From Streptomyces dengpaensis (lineage in GTDB: Bacteria > Actinomycetota > Actinomycetes > Streptomycetales > Streptomycetaceae), in NCBI RefSeq assembly GCF_002946835.1, contig NZ_CP026652.1, forward strand, positions 6,634,001-6,698,000: a stretch of 64,000 nt of DNA. Direction: 5' to 3'. Below the pieces are notes generated by a model. It searched no databases and was not told where the DNA came from. It worked only from the letters and a program-made list of their open reading frames with translations. The translations under genes and the position numbers were made by a program. How positions within the stretch are numbered: the stretch's first letter is position 1; every line of letters begins with the position of its first letter. This document shows positions 51,807-60,162 of the stretch, one piece after another.

Positions 51807-53224
51807 CTCTCCCCATGGAGACTGCTCACCCCGAACTCGAGGGCCTGGGCAAGTACGAATACGGCTGGGCCGACTCCGACGAAGCCGGTGCCTCTGCCAA
51901 GCGCGGTCTGAGCGAGAACGTCGTCCGCGACATCTCCGCCAAGAAGAACGAGCCGGAGTGGATGACCAAGCTCCGTCTCAAGGGCCTGCGCCTGTTCGAG
52001 AAGAAGCCCATGCCGAACTGGGGCTCGGACCTGTCGGGCATCGACTTCGACAACATCAAGTACTTCGTACGCTCCACGGAGAAGCAGGCGGAGTCCTGGG
52101 AGGACCTGCCCGAGGACATCAAGAACACGTACGACAAGCTCGGCATCCCCGAGGCGGAGAAGCAGCGCCTCGTGGCCGGTGTCGCGGCCCAGTACGAGTC
52201 GGAGGTCGTCTACCACCAGATCCGCGAGGACCTGGAGGAGCAGGGCGTCATCTTCCTCGACACCGACACGGCCCTGAAGGAGCACCCGGAGCTCTTCAAG
52301 GAGTACTTCGGCACCGTCATCCCGGTCGGTGACAACAAGTTCGCGTCGCTGAACACGGCCGTGTGGTCCGGCGGCTCCTTCATCTACGTGCCGAAGGGCG
52401 TGCACGTCGAGATCCCGCTCCAGGCCTACTTCCGCATCAACACGGAGAACATGGGCCAGTTCGAGCGGACGCTGATCATCGTCGACGAGGACGCCTATGT
52501 CCACTACGTCGAGGGTTGTACGGCCCCGATCTACAAGTCGGACTCCCTGCACTCCGCGGTGGTCGAGATCATCGTGAAGAAGGGCGCCCGCTGCCGCTAC
52601 ACGACCATCCAGAACTGGTCGAACAACGTCTACAACCTGGTCACCAAGCGCGCCGTGGCGTACGAGGGCGCGACCATGGAGTGGATCGACGGCAACATCG
52701 GCTCCAAGGTCACCATGAAGTACCCGGCCGTCTACCTGATGGGCGAGCACGCCAAGGGTGAGACCCTCTCCATCGCCTTCGCGGGCGAGGGGCAGCACCA
52801 GGACGCCGGCTCCAAGATGGTCCACATGGCGCCGAACACCTCGTCCAACATCGTGTCGAAGTCCGTCGCCCGCGGTGGCGGCCGTACCTCGTACCGCGGT
52901 CTGGTCGAGATCGGCGAGGGTGCCCACGGCTCGAAGTCGAACGTGCTGTGCGACGCGCTGCTCGTCGACACCATCTCCCGCTCCGACACGTACCCGTACG
53001 TCGACGTCCGCGAGGACGACGTGTCCATGGGCCACGAGGCGACCGTCTCCAAGGTCTCCGAGGACCAGCTCTTCTACCTGATGAGCCGCGGTCTGACCGA
53101 GTTCGAGGCGATGGCGATGATCGTGCGCGGCTTCGTCGAGCCGATCGCCAAGGAGCTGCCCATGGAGTACGCCCTTGAGCTCAACCGGCTGATCGAGCTG
53201 CAGATGGAAGGCGCGGTCGGCTGA
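51803..53224 (+). CDS. sufB: SufB, Fe-S cluster scaffold subunit
   Basis: 473 residues. Core scaffold of the SufBCD complex on which Fe-S clusters form. The family is clear from [20 protein letters not shown] near residue 190, [20 protein letters not shown] near 236 (containing the conserved Cys) and [20 protein letters not shown] near 393. No intein is present, unlike the mycobacterial gene. ATGA start overlaps sufR. Confidence 0.97.
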   Translation: MTLPMETAHPELEGLGKYEYGWADSDEAGASAKRGLSENVVRDISAKKNEPEWMTKLRLKGLRLFEKKPMPNWGSDLSGIDFDNIKYFVRSTEKQAESWEDLPEDIKNTYDKLGIPEAEKQRLVAGVAAQYESEVVYHQIREDLEEQGVIFLDTDTALKEHPELFKEYFGTVIPVGDNKFASLNTAVWSGGSFIYVPKGVHVEIPLQAYFRINTENMGQFERTLIIVDEDAYVHYVEGCTAPIYKSDSLHSAVVEIIVKKGARCRYTTIQNWSNNVYNLVTKRAVAYEGATMEWIDGNIGSKVTMKYPAVYLMGEHAKGETLSIAFAGEGQHQDAGSKMVHMAPNTSSNIVSKSVARGGGRTSYRGLVEIGEGAHGSKSNVLCDALLVDTISRSDTYPYVDVREDDVSMGHEATVSKVSEDQLFYLMSRGLTEFEAMAMIVRGFVEPIAKELPMEYALELNRLIELQMEGAVG

Positions 53225-53284
53225 GACCCGCCCTCCGGAACCAGCTAGCGAAATCTGACGTAGGAAGAGAGCAGACCGACAGCC

Positions 53285-54469
53285 ATGGCTGAGGCTCAGA
53301 ACATCCCGGTGGGTTCCACCACCGCCGGCCAGATCGCGGTGGCCGCCGAGTCGACCGTCGCCACGCGCATGAGCGCGCCCCCGTCCTTCGACGTGGCGGA
53401 CTTCCCGGTCCCCCACGGCCGCGAGGAGGAGTGGCGGTTCACCCCGCTGGAGCGCCTGCGCGGGCTGCACGACGGCACCGCCGTCGCCACCGGCGACGGC
53501 GTGAAGGTCGACATCGAGGCGCCCGAGGGCGTCATCGTCGAGACCGTCGGCCGCGACGACGCCCGGCTCGGCAGGGCCGGCACCCCGGTGGACCGCATCG
53601 CCGCCCAGGCGTACTCGGCGTTCGAGAAGGCCGGTGTCGTCACCGTCCCCAAGGAAACGGTGCTCACCGAGCCGATCCGCATCGCCGTGCACGGCGATGG
53701 CGGGGTCGCCTACGGCCACCAGGTCGTCGAGCTCGGAGCCTTCGCCGAGGCCGTCGTCGTCATCGACCACACCGGTGACGCCGTGCTCGCCGCCAACGTC
53801 GACTACATCCTGGGCGACGGCGCCAAGCTCACCGTCGTCTCCGTCCAGGACTGGGACGACAAGGCCGTGCACGTGGGCCAGCACAACGCGCTGATCGGCC
53901 GCGATGCCACCTTCAAGTCCTTCGTGGTCACCTTCGGCGGCGACGTCGTACGCCTCCACCCGCGCGTCTCGTACGCGGGCACCGGTGGCGAGGTCGAGCT
54001 CTTCGGCCTGTACTTCACCGACGCGGGCCAGCACCAGGAGCACCGCCTCCTGGTCGACCACAACACCCCGCACTGCAAGTCGAACGTCGCCTACAAGGGC
54101 GCGCTCCAGGGCCAGGACGCCCACGCGGTGTGGATCGGTGACGTCCTCATCGAGGCCAGGGCCGAGGGCACGGACACCTACGAGATGAACCGCAACCTGG
54201 TTCTGACCGACGGCGCCCGGGTCGACTCCGTGCCGAACCTGGAGATCGAGACCGGCGAGATCGTCGGCGCCGGACATGCCTCCGCGACCGGCCGCTTCGA
54301 CGACGAGCAGCTCTTCTACCTGATGGCCCGCGGTATCCCGGAGCACGAGGCCCGCCGTCTCGTCGTCCGCGGCTTCTTCGCCGGACTGGTCCAGCAGATC
54401 GGCGTCAAGGACATCGAGGAGCGCCTCATCGCCAAGATCGAAGAGGAGCTGGAGGCGTCGGTCGCATGA
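53285..54469 (+). CDS. sufD: SufD, Fe-S cluster assembly subunit
   Basis: 394 residues. Partner of SufB in the scaffold. Features: GREEEWRFTPLERLRGLHDG near residue 42, VVIDHTGDAVLAANVDYILG near 158, DHNTPHCKSNVAYKGALQGQ near 258 and a C-terminal SufB/D beta-helix end (ARGIPEHEARRLVVRGFFAG). Lies 60 bp after sufB and overlaps the next gene by four bases. Confidence 0.96.
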   Translation: MAEAQNIPVGSTTAGQIAVAAESTVATRMSAPPSFDVADFPVPHGREEEWRFTPLERLRGLHDGTAVATGDGVKVDIEAPEGVIVETVGRDDARLGRAGTPVDRIAAQAYSAFEKAGVVTVPKETVLTEPIRIAVHGDGGVAYGHQVVELGAFAEAVVVIDHTGDAVLAANVDYILGDGAKLTVVSVQDWDDKAVHVGQHNALIGRDATFKSFVVTFGGDVVRLHPRVSYAGTGGEVELFGLYFTDAGQHQEHRLLVDHNTPHCKSNVAYKGALQGQDAHAVWIGDVLIEARAEGTDTYEMNRNLVLTDGARVDSVPNLEIETGEIVGAGHASATGRFDDEQLFYLMARGIPEHEARRLVVRGFFAGLVQQIGVKDIEERLIAKIEEELEASVA

Positions 54470-54786
54470 CCACCTTCGTACGCGCCTGTGGGCTGAGCGA
54501 GCTGGAGGAGGACACCCCGAAGCGGGTGGAACTCGACGGCACGCCGGTCTCGCTCGTGAAGACCGAGGGGGAGGTGTTCGCGATCAACGACATCTGCTCG
54601 CACGCGAACGTCTCGCTTTCCGAGGGCGAGGTGGAGGACTGTCAGATCGAGTGCTGGCTGCACGGCTCCGCGTTCGACCTCCGCACCGGCAAGCCGTCCG
54701 GCCTTCCCGCGACGCGACCGGTCCCCGTATACCCCGTAAAGATCGAAGGGGACGACGTGCTCGTCTCCCTCACCCAGGAGTCCTGA
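54466..54786 (+). CDS. Rieske-type ferredoxin in the suf operon
   Basis: 106 residues. A NirD/dioxygenase-ferredoxin-like Rieske domain with ligands CSHANVSLSEG near residue 44 and CWLHGSAFDL near 63; the usual second His/Gly pattern is slightly changed (CSHAN for CTHxG). Cytoplasmic, no signal. Lying between sufD and sufC it is a standard member of the actinobacterial suf operon, probably as an electron donor or cluster carrier; its role has not been settled as far as I know. Confidence 0.9.
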   Translation: MTTFVRACGLSELEEDTPKRVELDGTPVSLVKTEGEVFAINDICSHANVSLSEGEVEDCQIECWLHGSAFDLRTGKPSGLPATRPVPVYPVKIEGDDVLVSLTQES

Positions 54787-54793
54787 GGAACCC

Positions 54794-55558
54794 ATGGCAA
54801 CGCTTGAAATCCACGACCTGCACGTCACCGTCGAGGCCGACAACGCCACGAAGGAGATCCTCAAGGGCGTCGACCTGACCGTGAAGCAGGGCGAGACGCA
54901 CGCCATCATGGGCCCCAACGGCTCCGGCAAGTCGACCCTCGCCTACTCGCTCGCGGGCCACCCCAAGTACACGATCACCGGCGGCACCGTCACCCTCGAC
55001 GGCGAGGACGTCCTGGAGATGTCCGTCGACGAGCGTGCCCGCGCGGGCCTGTTCCTGGCGATGCAGTACCCGGTCGAGGTCCCCGGCGTCTCCGTCTCCA
55101 ACTTCCTGCGCACCTCCGCCACCGCCATCCGCGGCGAGGCGCCCAAGCTGCGCACCTGGGTGAAGGAGGTCAAGGAGACCATGGAGCGTCTCCAGATCGA
55201 CCCCTCCTTCGCCGAGCGCAACGTCAACGAGGGCTTCTCCGGCGGTGAGAAGAAGCGCCACGAGATCCTTCAGCTCGAGCTGCTCAAGCCGAAGATCGCG
55301 ATCCTCGACGAGACCGACTCCGGCCTGGACGTCGACGCCCTGCGCATCGTCTCCGAGGGCGTCAACCGCGTCCGCGAGACCGGCGAGGTCGGCACCATGC
55401 TGATCACCCACTACACGCGCATCCTGCGCTACATCAAGCCTGACTTCGTCCACGTCTTCTCCGCCGGGCGGATCGTGGAGTCCGGCGGCGCCGAGCTCGC
55501 CGACAAGCTGGAGAACGAGGGCTACGAGGCTTACACGAAGGGTGGCGTATCCGCGTGA
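54794..55558 (+). CDS. sufC: SufC, Fe-S assembly ATPase
   Basis: 254 residues. ABC-type ATPase that drives conformational change of SufBD. Walker A GPNGSGKSTLAYSLAGHP near residue 38, signature FSGGEKKRHEILQLELL near 150, Walker B AILDETDSGLDVDAL and the SufC-typical MLITHYTRIL are present. ATG 54794 follows TGAGGAA. Overlaps sufS by four bases. Confidence 0.97.
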   Translation: MATLEIHDLHVTVEADNATKEILKGVDLTVKQGETHAIMGPNGSGKSTLAYSLAGHPKYTITGGTVTLDGEDVLEMSVDERARAGLFLAMQYPVEVPGVSVSNFLRTSATAIRGEAPKLRTWVKEVKETMERLQIDPSFAERNVNEGFSGGEKKRHEILQLELLKPKIAILDETDSGLDVDALRIVSEGVNRVRETGEVGTMLITHYTRILRYIKPDFVHVFSAGRIVESGGAELADKLENEGYEAYTKGGVSA

Positions 55559-56811
55559 CACAGCTGCCGGGCCTCCTCGACACCGAGGCGATCCGCAAGG
55601 ACTTCCCCGTCCTGGACCGACTGGTCCACGACGGCAAGAAGCTCGTATACCTGGACAACGCGGCGACCTCGCAGAAGCCGCGCCAGGTGCTGGACGCACT
55701 CAGTGAGTACTACGAGCGCTACAACGCCAACGTCCACCGCGGTGTGCATGTGCTCGCCGAGGAGGCCACGGCGCTGTACGAGGGCGCGCGCGACAAGGTC
55801 GCCGAGTTCATCAACGCGCCCAGCCGCGACGAGGTGATCTTCACCAAGAACGCCTCCGAGTCGCTGAACCTCGTGGCCAACATGCTGGGCTGGGCCGACG
55901 AGCCCTATCGCGTGGACCACGAGACCGAGATCGTCATCACGGAGATGGAGCACCACTCCAACATCGTGCCGTGGCAGCTGCTGTCGCAGCGCACGGGCGC
56001 GAAGCTGAAGTGGTTCGGCCTCACCGACGACGGCCGCCTCGACCTGTCCAACATCAACGAGATCATCACCGAGAAGACGAAGATCGTCTCCTTCGTGCTG
56101 GTCTCCAACATCCTGGGCACGGTCAACCCGGTCGAGGCGATAGTGCGCCGCGCCCAGGAGGTCGGCGCCCTGGTCCTGATCGACGCCTCGCAGGCGGCAC
56201 CTCACATGCCCCTCGACGTCCAGGCCCTGCAGGCCGACTTCGTGGCCTTCACCGGCCACAAGATGTGCGGCCCGACGGGCATCGGCGTCCTCTGGGGCCG
56301 CCAGGAACTGCTCGAGGACCTGCCGCCGTTCCTCGGCGGCGGCGAGATGATCGAGACCGTGTCGATGCACTCGTCGACGTACGCCCCGGCGCCCCACAAG
56401 TTCGAGGCGGGTACGCCCCCGATCGCCCAGGCGGTCGGCCTCGGCGCGGCGATCGACTACCTGAACTCGATCGGCATGGACAAGATCCAGGCCCACGAGC
56501 ACGCGCTCACCGAGTATGCGGTGAAGCGGCTCGCGGAGGTCCCCGACCTCAGGATCATCGGCCCCACCACGGCCGAGGACCGCGGCGCCGCGATCTCGTT
56601 CACGCTGGGTGACATCCACCCGCACGACGTGGGCCAGGTCCTCGACGAGCAGGGCATCGCGGTCCGGGTCGGCCACCACTGCGCCCGCCCGGTCTGCCTG
56701 CGCTACGGAATTCCTGCGACCACGCGGGCGTCGTTCTACCTGTACTCCACCCCGGCCGAGATCGACGCGCTGGTCGACGGCCTGGAGCACGTACGGAACT
56801 TCTTCGGCTGA
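55555..56811 (+). CDS. sufS: SufS, cysteine desulfurase
   Basis: 418 residues. PLP enzyme removing sulfur from cysteine for cluster assembly. Motifs: YLDNAATSQKPRQVLDALSE near residue 28, ITEMEHHSNIVPWQLL near 126, PLP Lys in FTGHKMCGPTGIGVLWG near 231 and active-site Cys in VRVGHHCARPVCLRYG near 374, typical of type II (SufS) enzymes. Works with SufU encoded next. Confidence 0.97.
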   Translation: MTQLPGLLDTEAIRKDFPVLDRLVHDGKKLVYLDNAATSQKPRQVLDALSEYYERYNANVHRGVHVLAEEATALYEGARDKVAEFINAPSRDEVIFTKNASESLNLVANMLGWADEPYRVDHETEIVITEMEHHSNIVPWQLLSQRTGAKLKWFGLTDDGRLDLSNINEIITEKTKIVSFVLVSNILGTVNPVEAIVRRAQEVGALVLIDASQAAPHMPLDVQALQADFVAFTGHKMCGPTGIGVLWGRQELLEDLPPFLGGGEMIETVSMHSSTYAPAPHKFEAGTPPIAQAVGLGAAIDYLNSIGMDKIQAHEHALTEYAVKRLAEVPDLRIIGPTTAEDRGAAISFTLGDIHPHDVGQVLDEQGIAVRVGHHCARPVCLRYGIPATTRASFYLYSTPAEIDALVDGLEHVRNFFG

Positions 56812-56830
56812 GGGATGGGCTAGCGATCGC

Positions 56831-57295
56831 ATGAAGCTTGATTCGATGTACCAGGAAGTCATCCTGGACCACTACAAGCACCCGCACGGGCGGGGCTTGC
56901 GGGATGGCGACGCCGAGGTGCACCACGTCAACCCGACGTGCGGCGACGAGATCACGCTGCGCGTGAAGTACGACGGCGAACGGATCGACGACATCTCGTA
57001 CGAGGGCCAGGGCTGCTCCATCAGCCAGGCCTCGGCCTCCGTACTCAACGAGCTCCTGGTCGGCAAGGACGTGTCCCAGGCGCAGAAGATCCAGGAGACC
57101 TTCCTGGAGCTGATGCAGTCCAAGGGCCGGGTCGAACCCGACGACGCGATGGAGGAGGTGCTGGAGGACGCGGTCGCGTTCGCCGGTGTCTCCAAGTACC
57201 CGGCCCGGGTCAAGTGCGCCCTCCTCAGCTGGATGGCGTGGAAGGACGCGACGGCCCAGGCTCTGGGCGATGGCGCCGAGAGGAAGACGGCATGA
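56831..57295 (+). CDS. sufU: SufU, zinc-dependent sulfur acceptor
   Basis: 154 residues. Receives sulfur from SufS in Gram-positive bacteria. The zinc ligands are in VNPTCGDEITLRV near residue 36, GQGCSISQASASVL near 60 and VKCALLSWMAWKDA near 128. Follows sufS by 19 bp and overlaps the next gene by four bases. Confidence 0.95.
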   Translation: MKLDSMYQEVILDHYKHPHGRGLRDGDAEVHHVNPTCGDEITLRVKYDGERIDDISYEGQGCSISQASASVLNELLVGKDVSQAQKIQETFLELMQSKGRVEPDDAMEEVLEDAVAFAGVSKYPARVKCALLSWMAWKDATAQALGDGAERKTA

Positions 57296-57630
57296 GCGAG
57301 AACGAGACCCTGACGACGAAGCCGGCCTCCGAGGAGGAACTGCGCGAGGCGCTGTACGACGTCGTCGACCCCGAGCTGGGCATCGACGTCGTCAACCTCG
57401 GCCTGATCTACGGCATTCACATCGACGACGCGAACATCGCGACGATCGACATGACCCTGACGTCCGCGGCCTGTCCGCTCACCGACGTCATCGAGGACCA
57501 GGCCAAGTCCGCCACGGACGGGCTCGTGAACGAGCTGCGCATCAACTGGGTCTGGATGCCGCCGTGGGGCCCGGACAAGATCACGGATGACGGCCGAGAG
57601 CAGCTTCGGGCGCTCGGGTTCAACGTCTGA
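57292..57630 (+). CDS. sufT: SufT, MIP18-family Fe-S assembly factor
   Basis: 112 residues, DUF59/MIP18 domain. ALYDVVDPELGIDVVNLGLI near residue 20 and MTLTSAACPLTDVIEDQAKS near 53 with the conserved Cys. In other Gram-positives SufT helps mature some Fe-S proteins. Last gene of the suf operon, followed by a terminator. Confidence 0.93.
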   Translation: MSENETLTTKPASEEELREALYDVVDPELGIDVVNLGLIYGIHIDDANIATIDMTLTSAACPLTDVIEDQAKSATDGLVNELRINWVWMPPWGPDKITDDGREQLRALGFNV

Positions 57631-57656
57631 GTCCCGTATCCCCGTACGTCATGGCT

Positions 57657-57685
57657 GTGGCCCCCGGCAGTGTGCCGGGGGCCAC
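57657..57685 (+). terminator. Terminator of the suf operon
   Basis: A perfect 12-bp GC-rich stem (57657-57668 with 57674-57685) and 5-base loop, 26 bp after sufT. Confidence 0.88.
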
Positions 57686-57756
57686 GGCTTTTCCCGGTGA
57701 CGGCCCTGTGCGGTGGTGTCTGTGGCGAGCCCCGGGGAGGAGAGGTTTGTGTACGG

Positions 57757-57778
57757 GTGTACGCATCGATATGTACAC
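57757..57778. promoter_or_regulatory. TetR-type operator before the SMR exporter gene
   Basis: GTGTAC-N10-GTACAC, a perfect 6+10+6 inverted repeat eight bases before the SMR start codon, with another GTAC-containing copy (TGTGTACG) just to the left. Likely bound by the TetR protein encoded downstream. Confidence 0.6.
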
Positions 57779-57786
57779 TCGTACGC

Positions 57787-58107
57787 ATGGGATACGTTCT
57801 GCTTGCCGGAGCCATCGCCGCAGAGGTGGGCGCGACAACCGCGATGAAGTACAGCGAGGGCTTCAGCAGGCTGTGGCCGTCGCTGGTGACCCTCCTCGGA
57901 TACGTCATCGCCTTCGTGCTGCTCGCGCAGACCCTGAAGACCGTCGAGATCGGGACGGCGTACGCGATATGGGCCGGGGTCGGCACCGCCGTGATCGCCG
58001 CGATCGGCATGCTCTTCCTCGGCGAGGGGCTCGGCGCCGCCAAGCTCGCCGGGATCGCACTGATCATCGGCGGTGTGGTGCTGCTGAATCTGGGCGGTGC
58101 GCACTGA
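57787..58107 (+). CDS. SMR-family multidrug exporter
   Basis: 106 residues with four transmembrane helices. The catalytic Glu in LAGAIAAEVGATTAMKYSEG near residue 13 and the signature YAIWAGVGTAVIAAIGML near 59 are those of QacE/EmrE-type small multidrug resistance proteins, which export cationic compounds by proton exchange. No ribosome binding site is visible and the operator abuts the start, so the transcript is probably leaderless or very short-leadered. Coupled with the tetR gene. Confidence 0.93.
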   Translation: MGYVLLAGAIAAEVGATTAMKYSEGFSRLWPSLVTLLGYVIAFVLLAQTLKTVEIGTAYAIWAGVGTAVIAAIGMLFLGEGLGAAKLAGIALIIGGVVLLNLGGAH

Positions 58108-58649
58108 TGGCCCGCCGGTACGACCCCGAGCGGCGGCAGCGGATCATCGACGCGGCGATCCGCGTCGTGGGCGCCAAGGGGCTCGCCGGGCTGAGCCATC
58201 GCTCCGTCGCCGCCGAGGCCGATGTGCCGCTCGGCTCCACCACGTACCACTTCAAGACCCTCGACGAACTCATGGTCGCCGCGCTGCGGCAGGCCAACGA
58301 GGGCTTCGCCAAGGTGCTCGCCACGCGCGGCATGCTGGAGGACCCCCAGGTCGACCTCGCGAACGACCTCGCCGCGCTGATGGGCGAGCTGCTCGCCGGC
58401 GACCGCACCGGCGTCGAGCTGGAGTACGAGCTCTACCTTGCCGCCCTCCGCCGCCCCGCCCTGCGCCCCGTCGCCGCGGAATGGACCGAGGACATCGCCG
58501 CGCTGCTGTCCCGCCGCACCGACCCGGTCACGGCACGGGCGCTGCTCGCGGTGATGGACGGGATCTGCCTGCAGGTGCTGCTGACCGAGGTCGCGTACGA
58601 CGAGGGGTACGCACGGGAGGTGCTCAGGCGGGTGCTGGACGGGGGGTGA
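58107..58649 (+). CDS. TetR-family transcriptional regulator
   Basis: 180 residues. TetR HTH at about 9-55 (RIIDAAIRVVGAKGLAGLSH, GSTTYHFKTLDELM) followed by an all-helical ligand domain. The ATG overlaps the SMR stop codon by one base (TGATG). It very likely represses its own operon through the upstream palindrome and is released by an exporter substrate. Confidence 0.93.
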   Translation: MARRYDPERRQRIIDAAIRVVGAKGLAGLSHRSVAAEADVPLGSTTYHFKTLDELMVAALRQANEGFAKVLATRGMLEDPQVDLANDLAALMGELLAGDRTGVELEYELYLAALRRPALRPVAAEWTEDIAALLSRRTDPVTARALLAVMDGICLQVLLTEVAYDEGYAREVLRRVLDGG

Positions 58650-58796
58650 GGCCGGGACTGGGCGGCGGTGGCTCCCGCCCGCGCCGGCGGTTCTGGGGGC
58701 TCCCGGACGGGCGCCCCTTGCCCGTGTGGCGCCCGGTAAATGAGACGCCCCCACACCGGTTCGCCCGGGCGGCCCCCGTCAAGTTAGGTTTCACTC

Positions 58797-59786
58797 ATGA
58801 CCGACACGACTTCTCCTCGTACCACCGGCGCCGTCGCCGCCGGGCTTGCCACCCTCACCGCCGACGGCACCGTTCTCGACACCTGGTTCCCCGCTCCTGA
58901 GCTGTCCGCCGAGCCCGGTCCGGCCGGTACCGAGCGGCTGTCCGCCGAGCGGGCCGTGGAGCTGCTCGGTGAGGGCGCGGCGAAGGCCATCGGCCCGGAC
59001 GCACGTCGTGGCGTCGAAGTGGTCGCGGTCCGTACGGTCATCGCCTCGCTCGACGACAAGCCGCTCGACGCGCACGACACCTACCTGCGGCTGCACCTGC
59101 TCTCGCACCGCCTGGTCAAGCCGCACGGCCAGAGCCTGGACGGCATCTTCGGCCACCTCGCCAACGTCGCCTGGACCTCGCTCGGCCCGGTCGCGGTCGA
59201 CGACGTCGAGAAGGTGCGGCTGAACGCCCGCGCGGAGGGCCTGCACCTCCAGGTCACCTCCATCGACAAGTTCCCGCGCATGACGGACTACGTCGCGCCC
59301 AAGGGCGTCCGTATCGCCGACGCCGACCGGGTCCGCCTCGGCGCGCACCTCGCCGAGGGCACGACCGTCATGCACGAGGGCTTCGTGAACTTCAACGCGG
59401 GCACCCTCGGCACCTCGATGGTCGAGGGCCGTATCTCCGCCGGCGTGGTGATCGGTGACGGTTCCGACATCGGCGGCGGCGCCTCCACCATGGGCACCCT
59501 CTCCGGCGGCGGCAACGTCCGCATCACCATCGGCGAGCGCTGCCTCATCGGCGCCGAGGCGGGCGTCGGCATCGCGCTCGGCGACGAGTGCGTGGTCGAG
59601 GCCGGTCTGTACGTCACCGCCGGTACGCGCGTGACGATGCCCGACGGCCAGATCGTCAAGGCCCGCGAGCTGTCCGGCGCCTCGAACATCCTCTTCCGCC
59701 GCAACTCGGTCACCGGCACGGTCGAGGCCCGGCCGAACAACGCGGTGTGGGGCGGGCTGAACGAGATCCTGCACAGCCACAACTGA
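58797..59786 (+). CDS. dapD: Tetrahydrodipicolinate N-succinyltransferase
   Basis: 329 residues, the actinobacterial DapD type. Succinylates tetrahydrodipicolinate in lysine and diaminopimelate synthesis. The left-handed beta-helix region is evident from [20 protein letters not shown] near residue 192 and [20 protein letters not shown] near 218, followed by the hexapeptide [23 protein letters not shown] stretch. Single gene with a hairpin after it. Confidence 0.95.
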   Translation: MTDTTSPRTTGAVAAGLATLTADGTVLDTWFPAPELSAEPGPAGTERLSAERAVELLGEGAAKAIGPDARRGVEVVAVRTVIASLDDKPLDAHDTYLRLHLLSHRLVKPHGQSLDGIFGHLANVAWTSLGPVAVDDVEKVRLNARAEGLHLQVTSIDKFPRMTDYVAPKGVRIADADRVRLGAHLAEGTTVMHEGFVNFNAGTLGTSMVEGRISAGVVIGDGSDIGGGASTMGTLSGGGNVRITIGERCLIGAEAGVGIALGDECVVEAGLYVTAGTRVTMPDGQIVKARELSGASNILFRRNSVTGTVEARPNNAVWGGLNEILHSHN

Positions 59787-60162
59787 CGGTCGGCGGCCGT
59801 GACATGCGGCCGCCCTATCGGTCAACGCGGCGACCTGCCTCTGAGCTGCCAGTAGTTGTCGACGTTGGTCAACGTTGAGCGCCCTTCCACGGCCCGAGGA
59901 CGGCCCACAAGGGCGCTCGCGCGTTGAGGATTGCTGTGCGCCGCCCTGTAAGCCTGGCGGTGATCTCTGATGCATCTGCCCACCTCGTCCCGTCAGGACG
60001 CCGGGACTGCCGTTGCGAGCGTGCGGGCCCCGTGGTCGCCCTCGATTGACCGCGGCTGACCTCTGGATCGGGCACGAATCTGGCATGCGGGCTCAAAGAT
60101 TGACACGGTCTGCCGCGATGAGACGGCCACCCCAGTGTCCAGCGGTGCCGGGATCGGCCACC
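59787..60162. other. Intergenic region after dapD
   Basis: 376 bp between the convergent ends of dapD and the signalling gene. It contains a perfect 8-bp hairpin at 59792-59814 (7-base loop) that probably terminates dapD. The remaining 350 bp have no codon bias and no recognised feature. Confidence 0.5.
59792..59814 (+). terminator. Terminator after dapD
   Basis: GGCGGCCG and CGGCCGCC arms with loop TGACATG, six bases after the stop codon. Confidence 0.75.

Noticed and set aside
51476..54346. Long minus-strand open frame opposite the suf genes
   Set aside because: Antisense to sufB and sufD; no protein family signature and no ribosome binding site.
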